From: Alphaproteobacteria bacterium
GTDB lineage: Bacteria > Pseudomonadota > Alphaproteobacteria > SMXP01
DNA: 14,728 bases
Direction: 5' to 3'
NCBI GenBank assembly: GCA_028280675.1
Contig: JANQLI010000023.1
Location: forward strand, 1 to 14,728
The stretch's first letter is position 1, and every line of letters starts with the position of its first letter. Shown one piece after another: positions 1 through 6,606 of this stretch. The position numbers and the translations under genes are program-made. A model generated the notes under the pieces. It worked only from the letters and a program-made list of their open reading frames with translations. It was not told the origin of the DNA and did no database searches.

Positions 1-2
1 AG

Positions 3-428
3 AGCCCCGATCTGGTGATCCTCGGAAAACAAGCCATTGATGACGATTGCAATCAGACCGGTCAAATGCTCGCCGCCCTTTTGGGATGGCCGCAAGGTAC
101 CTTTGCCTCGAAGGTCGAACAAGCCGATGGCAAGGTGAATGTCACACGGGAAGTCGATGGCGGTCTGCAAACCGTCGCCCTCACAACCCCGGCGGTGATT
201 ACCACAGACTTGCGTTTGAACGAGCCCCGTTACGCATCACTTCCGAACATCATGAAGGCGAAGAAAAAGCCGATTGATGAAAAAACCACCGAGGATTATG
301 GCGTCGATATTTCACCGCGCCTCTCTGTGCTGAAAGTCACGGAACCGGAAGCGCGTCAGGCCGGTGTCAAAGTCGAAACAGTCGCCGAGCTTGTTGACAA
401 GCTGCGGAATGAAGCGGGGGTAATCTAA
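3..428 (+). CDS. etfB: Electron transfer flavoprotein beta subunit, 3' part (5' end outside window)
   Basis: Small subunit of the heterodimeric electron transfer flavoprotein, which carries electrons from acyl-CoA and other flavin dehydrogenases to ETF:ubiquinone oxidoreductase. The reading frame is open from the first bases, and 141 residues are visible. The family is about 250 residues long, so roughly 105-110 N-terminal residues lie upstream. The visible part starts in the conserved stretch reading LGKQAIDDDCNQTGQM, followed by LLGWPQGTFASKV and a C-terminal region with LPNIMKAKKKPI, all typical of EtfB. The GTG at 15 is an internal valine codon, not a start. The TAA stop (426-428) shares its last base with the ATG of etfA, so the two are probably translationally coupled. 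Family identification is very secure; only the 5' boundary is unknown. Confidence 0.95.
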   Translation, partial: SPDLVILGKQAIDDDCNQTGQMLAALLGWPQGTFASKVEQADGKVNVTREVDGGLQTVALTTPAVITTDLRLNEPRYASLPNIMKAKKKPIDEKTTEDYGVDISPRLSVLKVTEPEARQAGVKVETVAELVDKLRNEAGVI

Positions 429-1369
429 TGACCAGTCTTGTTCTTGCCGATCACGATAATCGTGAACTCAAAGATTCCACCCACAAAACAGTCACAGCGG
501 CTACCGCATTAGGTGGAGATGTTGTGGTCCTTGTTGCCGGCAGTAATTGCGCCGGTGTAGGCGAGCAAGCCGCAAAAATTTCCGGCGTCTCGAAAGTGTT
601 GGTGGCCGATGCCGCGCATTACGACAAACATCTTGCCGAACCGATGGCTGCACTGCTTGTAGGCTTGATGAGTGACTATGACGCGCTTCTCGCGCCAGCG
701 ACAACGACAGGGAAAAACATTCTCCCACGTGCCGCCGCTCTTCTTGATGTGATGCAAATCTCGGACATTATTTCGGTTGAAAGCACCGATACATTCCAAC
801 GCCCAATTTATGCAGGCAATGCTATTCAAACTGTGCAATCGAGCGATGCAAAAAAAGTCATCACGGTACGGACGACGGCATTCGCCGCAGCCGATGAAGG
901 CGGATCAGCCCCTATTGAAACGATTGCTGCAACTGACGACGCAGGCATTTCAAGCTTTGTTGGCGAAGAGCTGTCCGAAAGCGATCGCCCGGAACTCACC
1001 GCCGCAAAAATCATTATTTCCGGTGGCCGCGGCATGCAGTCCGGTGAAAACTTCCATATGCTGGATAGCATTGCCGACAAACTCGGTGCCGCCGTGGGGG
1101 CATCCCGCGCGGCCGTGGACGCTGGCTTCGTGCCCAATGATTACCAAGTGGGTCAAACCGGCAAGGTTGTCGCGCCTGAGCTCTATATCGCGGTTGGTAT
1201 TTCGGGCGCCATTCAACATTTGGCGGGGATGAAAGACTCCAAAGTTATTGTCGCCATTAACAAAGACGAAGAAGCCCCGATTTTCCAAGTGGCGGATTAC
1301 GGTTTGGTCGCGGACCTGTTTACGGCCATCCCGGAGCTTGAGGCAGAATTGACGAAACTCGGACTTTAA
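428..1369 (+). CDS. etfA: Electron transfer flavoprotein alpha subunit
   Basis: Large, FAD-binding subunit of the electron transfer flavoprotein; forms a soluble heterodimer with EtfB. The protein has 313 residues, which is normal for the family. The N-terminal alpha/beta domain occupies about residues 1-190. The C-terminal FAD domain begins near 194 with IIISGGRGMQSGENF, continues with GASRAAVDAGFVPNDYQVG (224-242) and has the signature reading GQTGKVVAPELYIAVGISGA (242-261) followed by QHLAGM. The C-terminal stretch VADYGLVADLFTAIPELEAEL is also standard. The ATG overlaps the etfB stop by one base (TAATG), and the purine-rich run GCGGGGG in the end of etfB can serve as ribosome-binding site. 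With etfB upstream and hbd downstream, the context is fatty acid or branched-chain acyl-CoA catabolism. Confidence 0.97.
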   Translation: MTSLVLADHDNRELKDSTHKTVTAATALGGDVVVLVAGSNCAGVGEQAAKISGVSKVLVADAAHYDKHLAEPMAALLVGLMSDYDALLAPATTTGKNILPRAAALLDVMQISDIISVESTDTFQRPIYAGNAIQTVQSSDAKKVITVRTTAFAAADEGGSAPIETIAATDDAGISSFVGEELSESDRPELTAAKIIISGGRGMQSGENFHMLDSIADKLGAAVGASRAAVDAGFVPNDYQVGQTGKVVAPELYIAVGISGAIQHLAGMKDSKVIVAINKDEEAPIFQVADYGLVADLFTAIPELEAELTKLGL

Positions 1370-1397
1370 CTGGGATTACATGACGTTACGGGGCCCA

Positions 1398-1435
1398 CGC
1401 ATTGGTCAGCATATGGTAAACTTCTGACCGATGCG
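1398..1435 (+). other. Strong 12-bp intergenic hairpin between etfA and hbd
   Basis: Arms 1398-1409 (CGCATTGGTCAG) and 1424-1435 (CTGACCGATGCG) pair over 12 bp with one G-T wobble at 1403/1430 and a 14-base loop. The base after the stem is followed by AAAA rather than T, so this is not a canonical intrinsic terminator on the + strand. It lies 28 bases after the etfA stop and 59 bases before the hbd ATG. It could be a transcript-stabilising or processing structure that sets different etfA and hbd mRNA levels, or a protein-binding palindrome. The pairing is read directly; the role is inference. Confidence 0.5.
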
Positions 1436-1494
1436 GCAAAACACTCTAAGAGCGTGCGGGACGATCAGAGAGATCAAAGGGTAGTGTGAGGCGT

Positions 1495-2370
1495 ATGGAT
1501 ATTGGCAAAATTGGTGTTGTGGGGGCAGGCCAAATGGGCAATGGGATTGCCCATGTTTTTGCCTTAGCGGGGTTTGGCGTTGTCCTCAACGACCTCAACC
1601 AAGACCAATTGGACAAAGGCCTTGCCACCATCCAACGCAACATGGAGCGCCAAGTCGCCCGCGGGAAAATCACCGCCGAAGACGAAGAAAAAGCCCTGGC
1701 GCGCATTCAGCCAACGTTGAGCGTCAATGATTTCGCTGACGTGGATCTTGCCATTGAAGCAGCCACCGAAAACGAAGACACAAAGGTCAAGATTTTTGAA
1801 AATCTCTGCCCGGTTTTGAAATCGGACGCCTTGATTGCGACCAATACCTCGTCCATCTCCATCACCCGTCTTGCATCCTCGACAGATCGTCCGGAACAAT
1901 TTATCGGATTGCATTTTATGAATCCGGTGCCGGTGATGAAACTTGTCGAAATCATTCGGGGCATTGCGACGTCCGAAGATACCTTCAAAACCGGCTACGA
2001 CATTATCAGTAAGCTCGATAAAACCGTAGCCGTGTCGGAAGACTTCCCGGCCTTTATTGTGAACCGTATCTTGCTGCCAATGATCAACGAAGCGGTCTAC
2101 ACCTTGTATGAAGGGGTCGGCGGCGTGGAAGCGATCGATACCGCTATGCGTCTTGGCGCGAACCATCCGATGGGACCACTGCAACTCGCTGACTTTATTG
2201 GGTTGGATACGTGCCTTTCGATTATGCAAGTGCTGAATGAAGGTTTGGCGGACACCAAATACCGCCCCTGTCCATTACTTACGAAATATGTCGAAGCCGG
2301 ATGGCTTGGGCGCAAAACCGGCCGCGGCTTTTACGACTACCGCGGCGAAACACCAGAGCCAACGCGGTAA
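1495..2370 (+). CDS. hbd: 3-hydroxybutyryl-CoA / 3-hydroxyacyl-CoA dehydrogenase (NAD-binding)
   Basis: Oxidises (S)-3-hydroxyacyl-CoA to 3-ketoacyl-CoA with NAD, or the reverse with NADH in butanoyl or PHB-related metabolism. From ATG 1495 it has 291 residues, the usual single-domain-pair length. The N-terminal Rossmann motif is GAGQMG (10-15), with D33 at the end of the second strand, consistent with NAD preference. Catalytic residues known in the family fall at the right spacing: S119 in NTSSISI, H140 and E152 in the stretch HFMNPVPVMKLVE, and N190 in FPAFIVNRILLPMINEA. The C-terminus ends in GRKTGRGFYDYRG. An in-frame GTG at 1486 would add three residues, but homologues begin close to xIxKIGVVGAG, so ATG 1495 is preferred; AAAGG (1476-1480) and GAGG (1488-1491) are candidate ribosome-binding sites. 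It follows etfBA as a functional partner in beta-oxidation. Confidence 0.95.
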   Translation: MDIGKIGVVGAGQMGNGIAHVFALAGFGVVLNDLNQDQLDKGLATIQRNMERQVARGKITAEDEEKALARIQPTLSVNDFADVDLAIEAATENEDTKVKIFENLCPVLKSDALIATNTSSISITRLASSTDRPEQFIGLHFMNPVPVMKLVEIIRGIATSEDTFKTGYDIISKLDKTVAVSEDFPAFIVNRILLPMINEAVYTLYEGVGGVEAIDTAMRLGANHPMGPLQLADFIGLDTCLSIMQVLNEGLADTKYRPCPLLTKYVEAGWLGRKTGRGFYDYRGETPEPTR

Positions 2371-2484
2371 AGCAACTTTCCCTGTCCTTGATATGACTTC
2401 GACATCTCACCTTTTCTAAACACATATGCGCAGTGATGTAAGTTAAACAGTTTATTACATTTCTGTTTGTAGCGTTCCATGTCC

Positions 2485-2514
2485 CGGACATTTTTGTAAT
2501 GATAAAAATGTCCG
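2485..2514. terminator. Candidate intrinsic terminator or operator hairpin downstream of hbd
   Basis: CGGACATTTTT (2485-2495) and AAAAATGTCCG (2504-2514) form a perfect 11-bp stem with an 8-base loop. The GC pairs are at the base and the A/T run is inside the stem, and no T-run follows the stem on either strand. It therefore resembles a terminator only loosely. It lies 114 bases after the hbd stop. A second pairing, ATGTCC-C-GGACAT (2479-2491), uses the same left arm and would compete. A role as a regulator-binding palindrome is equally possible. Confidence 0.35.
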
Positions 2515-2615
2515 CCCTTTACACAATTGCCCGTTAAGAGCGAATCCAATCTTTCGCCATACCAATCCGCTCCCCTTGAAGTTGTATTATGTCGAAATTG
2601 TCATGTGGACTTACA

Positions 2616-2644
2616 TTGACTTGTTTAGTGACAATTTTTAACAT
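2616..2644 (+). promoter_or_regulatory. Candidate sigma-70-type promoter for the PEP-CTERM protein
   Basis: TTGACT (2616-2621, 5 of 6 to the -35 consensus) is followed after a 17-base spacer by TAACAT (2639-2644, 4 of 6 to the -10 consensus). This places the transcription start about 22-25 bases before the ATG at 2675. A 9-bp inverted repeat (2595-2603 and 2629-2637) brackets the -35 element and abuts the -10, so the promoter may be regulated. The call rests on consensus matching in an AT-rich region, where chance matches are common. Confidence 0.35.
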
Positions 2645-2674
2645 CATTCATTAAGTGTTAGGGGGGTGAATAGA

Positions 2675-3343
2675 ATGCTCAGAAAAATTTTCGTCGGTTT
2701 GGTTGCACTTACCTTCATAAGTTCAGTTGAACAAGCACATGCGTCTCTAATATCTGCTGATGACGCAGTTTTCGGCGTGAGTTCTATAACACGGGACACA
2801 TCTACAAATTTTGAGTGGCTTGATCTCACTTTAACCACCAATCGCACATACAACGATATCTCGTCGCAGTTGGGATTTGGTGGTGAGTTTGAAGGTTTTA
2901 GATACGCCACAGGTGCGGAACTCAACCAATTATTTACAAATGCTGGCTTGACTATTGGTGTCGTAAGCGCAGCAAACTTTGATCCTGCAGTAGATTTTCA
3001 TGCACTCTTTGGAACCACATGTTTTGGGAATTGCGGCAGCTTCTGGTTGCGAGCGGACGGATTTTACGGAGATTTAAGAGTCATTATCAGAGGCACAATC
3101 GCTCCGCGGGCTTGGGTCCATTATAGGAGCCTCTCGTCTGTTGGGGACCAAGCTGTAGCCCACGTCTCCACCAATGGAAACTTCTTAGATTCTGCCTTCC
3201 CGTCAGTTGGGCATTGGCTCGTGCGAGAAGGCCAAGCCCCCGATCCCGTTCCCGTACCTGCTCCCGCCGCTATATATTTAATCTCATTGGGCATAGCGGC
3301 ACTCTCATTTGTAACCAGGCGTCGAGTACGTCAAGGGTCTTAG
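2675..3343 (+). CDS. Secreted protein with C-terminal PEP-CTERM/VPLPA-type sorting signal
   Basis: An exported protein of 222 residues whose specific function is unknown. The N-terminus (MLRKIFVGLVALTFISS) is a signal peptide with likely cleavage after AHA (residues 21-23). The C-terminus has the tripartite layout of exosortase substrates: the proline-rich motif VPVPAPAA (192-199), a hydrophobic segment (about 198-214) and a basic tail RRRVRQ. The body carries the pattern FEWLDLTLT...YNDISSQLG...FEGFRYATGAELNQLF, seen in many PEP-CTERM proteins of otherwise unknown function, and a close cysteine pair (C116, C120) that may form a disulfide. ATG 2675 is chosen over GTG 2666 because GGGGGGTG (2661-2668) is then a well-spaced ribosome-binding site. 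No exosortase gene is present here, so sorting would depend on one elsewhere. It stands alone between metabolic and membrane genes and converges on the channel gene. Confidence 0.8.
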   Translation: MLRKIFVGLVALTFISSVEQAHASLISADDAVFGVSSITRDTSTNFEWLDLTLTTNRTYNDISSQLGFGGEFEGFRYATGAELNQLFTNAGLTIGVVSAANFDPAVDFHALFGTTCFGNCGSFWLRADGFYGDLRVIIRGTIAPRAWVHYRSLSSVGDQAVAHVSTNGNFLDSAFPSVGHWLVREGQAPDPVPVPAPAAIYLISLGIAALSFVTRRRVRQGS

Positions 3344-3430
3344 AAAACATTTCGCGGAGACTCCCACAGCTTTTGAACTAAGAGAAGACTTAGACCTTTC
3401 AAAGACAGGTATGGAATAAGAGTGAAAGCT

Positions 3431-4348
3431 TCAACGAGACGAATCGATCTCGTTTGATAGGTTCTCGCTATCGGAATGAGAGTCTTGTCTGTTTTGGATC
3501 TTTTCCATTTGATGATGCAATTGCGTAATCTCCTTCCGCAACAGTTTCAACTCCGCAATGACGGTTTCTGATGATGTTGCGGGGTGCTCGCTGGCATTGT
3601 CTGCGGCGGACTCCTGCGCACTGATGAGGTGGAGCGAGTTCACTAAAAGGGCGATAAAAAGATTGAGCACTGCAAAACTCGTCGTAATGATAAACGGGAC
3701 AAAGAACACCCAGGCCCAGGGGTAAACTTCCATCACTGGCCGCACGATACCCATTGACCAGCTTTCAAGTGTCATAATCTGGAACAGCGAGTACATGGAA
3801 GCCCCAATATGCCCAAACCAATCGGAAAATGCGCTTCCAAACAGTTTCGTCGCGATCACGGCGGCAACATAAAAGACCAAAATCAATACAGCCAATATTG
3901 CACTCATCCCAGGAACTGCTGAGAACAATGCGTTAACCACCGTGCGTAGCTGGGGGACGACCGATAACAAACGCAACACCCGCAGAATACGCAGTGCACG
4001 GAGGACGCTAAACGGGCCCATGGCTGGGATTAAAGCGACGGTGACAATAGAGAGATCAAAAATGTTCCAACCACTTCGAAAGAAATCCCTCCCATAAGCC
4101 GCCAAGCGCAAGCTGATCTCTATCACAAAGATAGAAAGAATGGTGACGTCTATCAATTGGAGCGTTGAGCCAACCGCATTCATGACGTCAGGCCATGTTT
4201 CCAATCCAAGGGTGACGGCATTCACTGCAATCAATATGCTGATGACCATGGAAAAACGACGATGGTCCACAAGTTGCCGAAGGCGCTGGCGAACATCATG
4301 GATCGTCTTGGTGTGTTCTTGTGGTTGCTTTTTCGAAGATATTTTCAT
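3431..4348 (-). CDS. Voltage-gated sodium channel of the BacNav (NaChBac/NavAb) type
   Basis: A single-domain six-helix channel of 305 residues, expected to act as a homotetramer in the inner membrane and conduct sodium on depolarisation. S1 lies at about 33-50. S2 includes FVIEISLRL with E77. S3 holds WNIFDLS with D98. S4 (about 113-131) has arginines at 117, 120, 123 and 126, the three-residue spacing of a voltage sensor. The pore helix leads to the filter TLESWSM (193-199), identical to that known for NavAb, with E195 as the high-field-strength glutamate. S6 runs about 213-237. The cytoplasmic tail has a helical, coiled-coil-like segment (261-287) of the kind that tetramerises in this family. 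No strong ribosome-binding site precedes ATG 4348. It lies 68 bases downstream of the thioredoxin gene on the same strand and may be cotranscribed. A calcium preference is unlikely with a single filter acidic residue, but only electrophysiology can tell. Confidence 0.93.
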   Translation of the reverse strand: MKISSKKQPQEHTKTIHDVRQRLRQLVDHRRFSMVISILIAVNAVTLGLETWPDVMNAVGSTLQLIDVTILSIFVIEISLRLAAYGRDFFRSGWNIFDLSIVTVALIPAMGPFSVLRALRILRVLRLLSVVPQLRTVVNALFSAVPGMSAILAVLILVFYVAAVIATKLFGSAFSDWFGHIGASMYSLFQIMTLESWSMGIVRPVMEVYPWAWVFFVPFIITTSFAVLNLFIALLVNSLHLISAQESAADNASEHPATSSETVIAELKLLRKEITQLHHQMEKIQNRQDSHSDSENLSNEIDSSR

Positions 4349-4416
4349 GGAGTATATCTAATTATGTGGCCTTTCAATGCATGCCTGCTATTGAGTGCAA
4401 AACTGAACCAAAGTTA

Positions 4417-5049
4417 TCACCGCTCAATATATCTCATCAGAAATGCTTTGGCGGCGCGGCTGTCCCATTCTTCAGGACCTAACTGACGGCCGATTTCAAG
4501 CCCGTTGCGATCAATCAATAACGTCACCGGCAAACCGCTCACACCGATCGCGCGGGGAAATTTAAAACCCTTTTCATTATAGGCCGCAAGATTGGAAAGA
4601 TTGTTCCGCGTAAGATAGGCTTTCGCTTCCGCCATGCCTTCGCGGTTCAAGTTGATCGCGACCACTTCGAAATCAGGACCGCCGAGTTCTGCCTGCAAGC
4701 GGTCCAAGGTCGGCATTTCTTCAATACACGGCGCGCACCAAGTGGCCCAGAAATTCACCAGCAGCACCTTGCCCTTCTTGGCCCCGAGGGTCAGTGTCTT
4801 GCCATTCGCGTCCTCAAACGGGGTCTGCGGCCCCGGTTTGGGCATCTGGGCATACTCAAATTTAGGCAAAAGCTCGGCTTCCGCCACCGGCTCATTCTCA
4901 AGGGAAGGATAGACACTGGCACTGATGATGACGTATAGGACCCACAGAGCGCCAAAACCGCCCAAAGCGTAGAGCGCCAAGACCCGCATATGATCTAAGG
5001 TCAGCTTCTGGATCGTCGATGTTATGAGAGCAAGATAATGGCGAAACAT
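4417..5049 (-). CDS. tlpA: Membrane-anchored TlpA-like thiol:disulfide oxidoreductase
   Basis: A thioredoxin-fold protein of 210 residues, anchored by one N-terminal membrane helix (about 22-45) with the catalytic domain in the periplasm. Family members reduce disulfides in apocytochromes c, Cu-site proteins or other envelope targets. The redox motif WCAPC is at 104-108 within LLVNFWATWCAPCIEEMP, and the cis-proline is P174 in GVSGLPVTLLID. The start is uncertain. ATG 5049 has GAGGAA about ten bases upstream but overlaps the 5' end of argH on the opposite strand by 12 bases. ATG 4989 (residue 21) would remove the overlap and leave a short cytoplasmic end directly before the helix, but has no clear ribosome-binding site. 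A thioredoxin of this kind next to argH and lysA is a gene order I associate with alphaproteobacteria. The substrate cannot be deduced from the sequence. Confidence 0.88.
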   Translation of the reverse strand: MFRHYLALITSTIQKLTLDHMRVLALYALGGFGALWVLYVIISASVYPSLENEPVAEAELLPKFEYAQMPKPGPQTPFEDANGKTLTLGAKKGKVLLVNFWATWCAPCIEEMPTLDRLQAELGGPDFEVVAINLNREGMAEAKAYLTRNNLSNLAAYNEKGFKFPRAIGVSGLPVTLLIDRNGLEIGRQLGPEEWDSRAAKAFLMRYIER

Positions 5050-6450
5050 AAAAATACGTCTTCCTCGATAGGAGCCTCAGCGATTTGGGGAGGCCGGTTT
5101 TCCGGTGGCCCGGCTGAGGTTATGCAGCACATAAACGCCTCGATTGATTTCGACAAGTGTCTTTACGCCCAAGACATTGCCGGATCAAAGGCGCATGCCG
5201 CCATGCTGGCCCAGCAAAATATTATCACCAATGCGGATAATACGGCAATTCAGGCGGGTTTAGACCAGATTTTGACCGAGATCGAGGCGGGTGAGTTCGT
5301 CTTCAGCGCCGCGCTGGAAGATATTCATATGAATGTGGAGACCCGGCTCAAAGAAATTGTTGGCGAAGCGGCTGGAAGGTTGCACACAGCCCGGTCACGG
5401 AACGATCAGGTCGCCACGGACTTTAAATTGTGGGTCCGGGACGCCCTGGACCGGATCAGTGAGCGGATCACGAACTTGCAAAAAGCCCTCGTGGCTCAAG
5501 CCGACGCCCATGCTGACACCTTGATGCCCGGCTTTACCCATTTGCAAACCGCGCAGCCGGTGACTTTTGGCCATCATTGCCTCGCTTATGTGGAAATGCT
5601 GGGGCGGGATCATGGCAGGGTCAGCGATGCACGGGCACGGCTCAATGAATGCCCCTTGGGATCAGCGGCGCTCGCCGGCACCTCCTTTCCGCTGGATCGG
5701 GACATGACCACCAAAGCGCTTGGCTTTGACCGGCCGACCGCCAATTCTTTGGATGCGGTGTCGGACCGGGACTTTGCGCTCGAAGCCTTGGCGGCAGCCT
5801 CCATCACCGCCATGCATCTCTCACGGATGGCGGAAGAATTTGTCGTATGGATGTCCGCGCAATTCAAATTCATCACTTTGTCAGATTCTTTCACTACTGG
5901 CTCATCCATTATGCCGCAAAAACGCAATCCCGATGCGGCTGAGTTGATCCGCGCTAAGACTGGGCGGATCTACGGTGCGCAAATGGCGCTCCTCACTGTG
6001 ATGAAAGGCCTGCCGCTGGCGTATTCGAAAGACATGCAAGAAGACAAGGAACAGGTCTTTGATGCGTTGCAATCGCTTGAACTCGCGCTTGTGGTCATGA
6101 CAGGCATGGTGAACGATTTGACCGTCAACAAAGACGCCATGCAGGCTGCTGCGGGTCAGGACTTTTCAACCGCCACGGATATTGCCGATTGGCTGGTGCG
6201 TGTTCTGAACATGCCGTTTCGGGACGCCCATCACGTGACTGGAACGCTCGTTGCCCTCGCTGAAAAGAAAGACTGCGCGCTGGCCGAGCTTTCACTCGCC
6301 GATATGCAAAAGGTGGAATCTGGCATCACCGATGACATCTATACTGTGTTGAGTGTCGAAAACTCTGTCGCCAGCCGGACGTCTTACGGGGGCACCGCGC
6401 CCAGCAACGTCAAAGCGCACGTCAAAGCCTGGAAAAAGAAGTTGGCGTAA
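5038..6450 (+). CDS. argH: Argininosuccinate lyase
   Basis: Catalyses the last step of arginine synthesis, splitting argininosuccinate into arginine and fumarate; a cytoplasmic homotetramer of the fumarase/aspartase superfamily. At 470 residues it has normal family length. The N-terminal region contains the hallmark IWGGRFSGGPAEVM (16-29) and INASIDFDKCLYAQDIAGS. Active-site regions are HTARSRNDQ (116-124), GFTHLQTAQP with H168, and the superfamily signature GSSIMPQKRNPD (288-299) that carries the catalytic serine on a flexible loop. ATG 5038 is the natural start: GAGAG lies about ten bases upstream and no later methionine precedes the conserved WGGRF. The extra 15 or so residues before that motif are polar and plausible. 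Its first 12 bases overlap the longest version of the divergent tlpA frame. Confidence 0.97.
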   Translation: MAKHKNTSSSIGASAIWGGRFSGGPAEVMQHINASIDFDKCLYAQDIAGSKAHAAMLAQQNIITNADNTAIQAGLDQILTEIEAGEFVFSAALEDIHMNVETRLKEIVGEAAGRLHTARSRNDQVATDFKLWVRDALDRISERITNLQKALVAQADAHADTLMPGFTHLQTAQPVTFGHHCLAYVEMLGRDHGRVSDARARLNECPLGSAALAGTSFPLDRDMTTKALGFDRPTANSLDAVSDRDFALEALAAASITAMHLSRMAEEFVVWMSAQFKFITLSDSFTTGSSIMPQKRNPDAAELIRAKTGRIYGAQMALLTVMKGLPLAYSKDMQEDKEQVFDALQSLELALVVMTGMVNDLTVNKDAMQAAAGQDFSTATDIADWLVRVLNMPFRDAHHVTGTLVALAEKKDCALAELSLADMQKVESGITDDIYTVLSVENSVASRTSYGGTAPSNVKAHVKAWKKKLA

Positions 6451-6477
6451 GGGGTTAGACGCCTTAGACTGACTGAT

Positions 6478-6591
6478 CCCCCTCTCCCTTGAGGGAGAGG
6501 GTTGGGGTGAGGGTGTACTGAGCTGCGACTCTATCAATCCTAGACAACTTCACTTTCCCCCTCACCTAACCTCTCCCCAAAGGGGAGAGGG
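6478..6591. repeat. Pair of inverted REP-like GC-rich hairpins (BIME-like) between argH and lptM
   Basis: Copy 1 (6478-6514) has a perfect 9-bp stem, 6480-6488 CCCTCTCCC with 6493-6501 GGGAGAGGG, loop TTGA, followed by TTGGGGTGAGGG. Copy 2 (about 6556-6591) is the same element in reverse orientation: CCCCTCACCTAA leading into the stem 6570-6578 CCTCTCCCC with 6582-6590 GGGGAGAGG, loop AAA. The two copies are imperfect inverted repeats about 42 bases apart, so they can also pair with each other as a long stem. Short elements of the type CCCTCTCCC...GGGAGAGGGTTGGGGTGAGGG are widely scattered between genes in many proteobacteria. They may act as a transcript barrier or terminator after argH, or protect its 3' end. 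Copy 2 ends only five bases before the GGAG ribosome-binding site of the next gene. Confidence 0.8.
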
Positions 6592-6606
6592 ACTTTGGAG
6601 ACAAGA

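Larger units (their letters stand above)
2371..2674. other. AT-rich intergenic region with inverted repeats (hbd to PEP-CTERM gene)
   Basis: This 304-base stretch has no convincing gene. It is visibly richer in A and T than the genes on its left. It contains an 11-bp hairpin (2485-2514), a 13-base palindrome overlapping it, a 9-bp inverted repeat (2595-2603/2629-2637), and a candidate promoter for the downstream secreted protein. Short frames here lack start context and recognisable protein character. Confidence 0.6.

Noticed and set aside
15..428. GTG at 15 as the start of a 137-residue protein
   Set aside because: The frame is open to the left edge and the residues before it (PDLVILGKQ) are conserved internal EtfB sequence, so GTG 15 is a valine codon in a truncated gene.
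1564..2229. 221-codon open frame on the - strand inside hbd
   Set aside because: It lies fully opposite a well-supported dehydrogenase gene, its translation is rich in His, Arg and Phe without any family character, and it has no ribosome-binding site.
3378..3393. Terminator between the convergent PEP-CTERM and channel genes
   Set aside because: CTAAG/CTTAG gives only a 5-bp AT-rich stem with a 6-base loop and no T-run on either strand.
6478..6591. CRISPR-like repeats
   Set aside because: Only two inverted copies of a self-pairing element exist, with no regular direct repeats or spacers.
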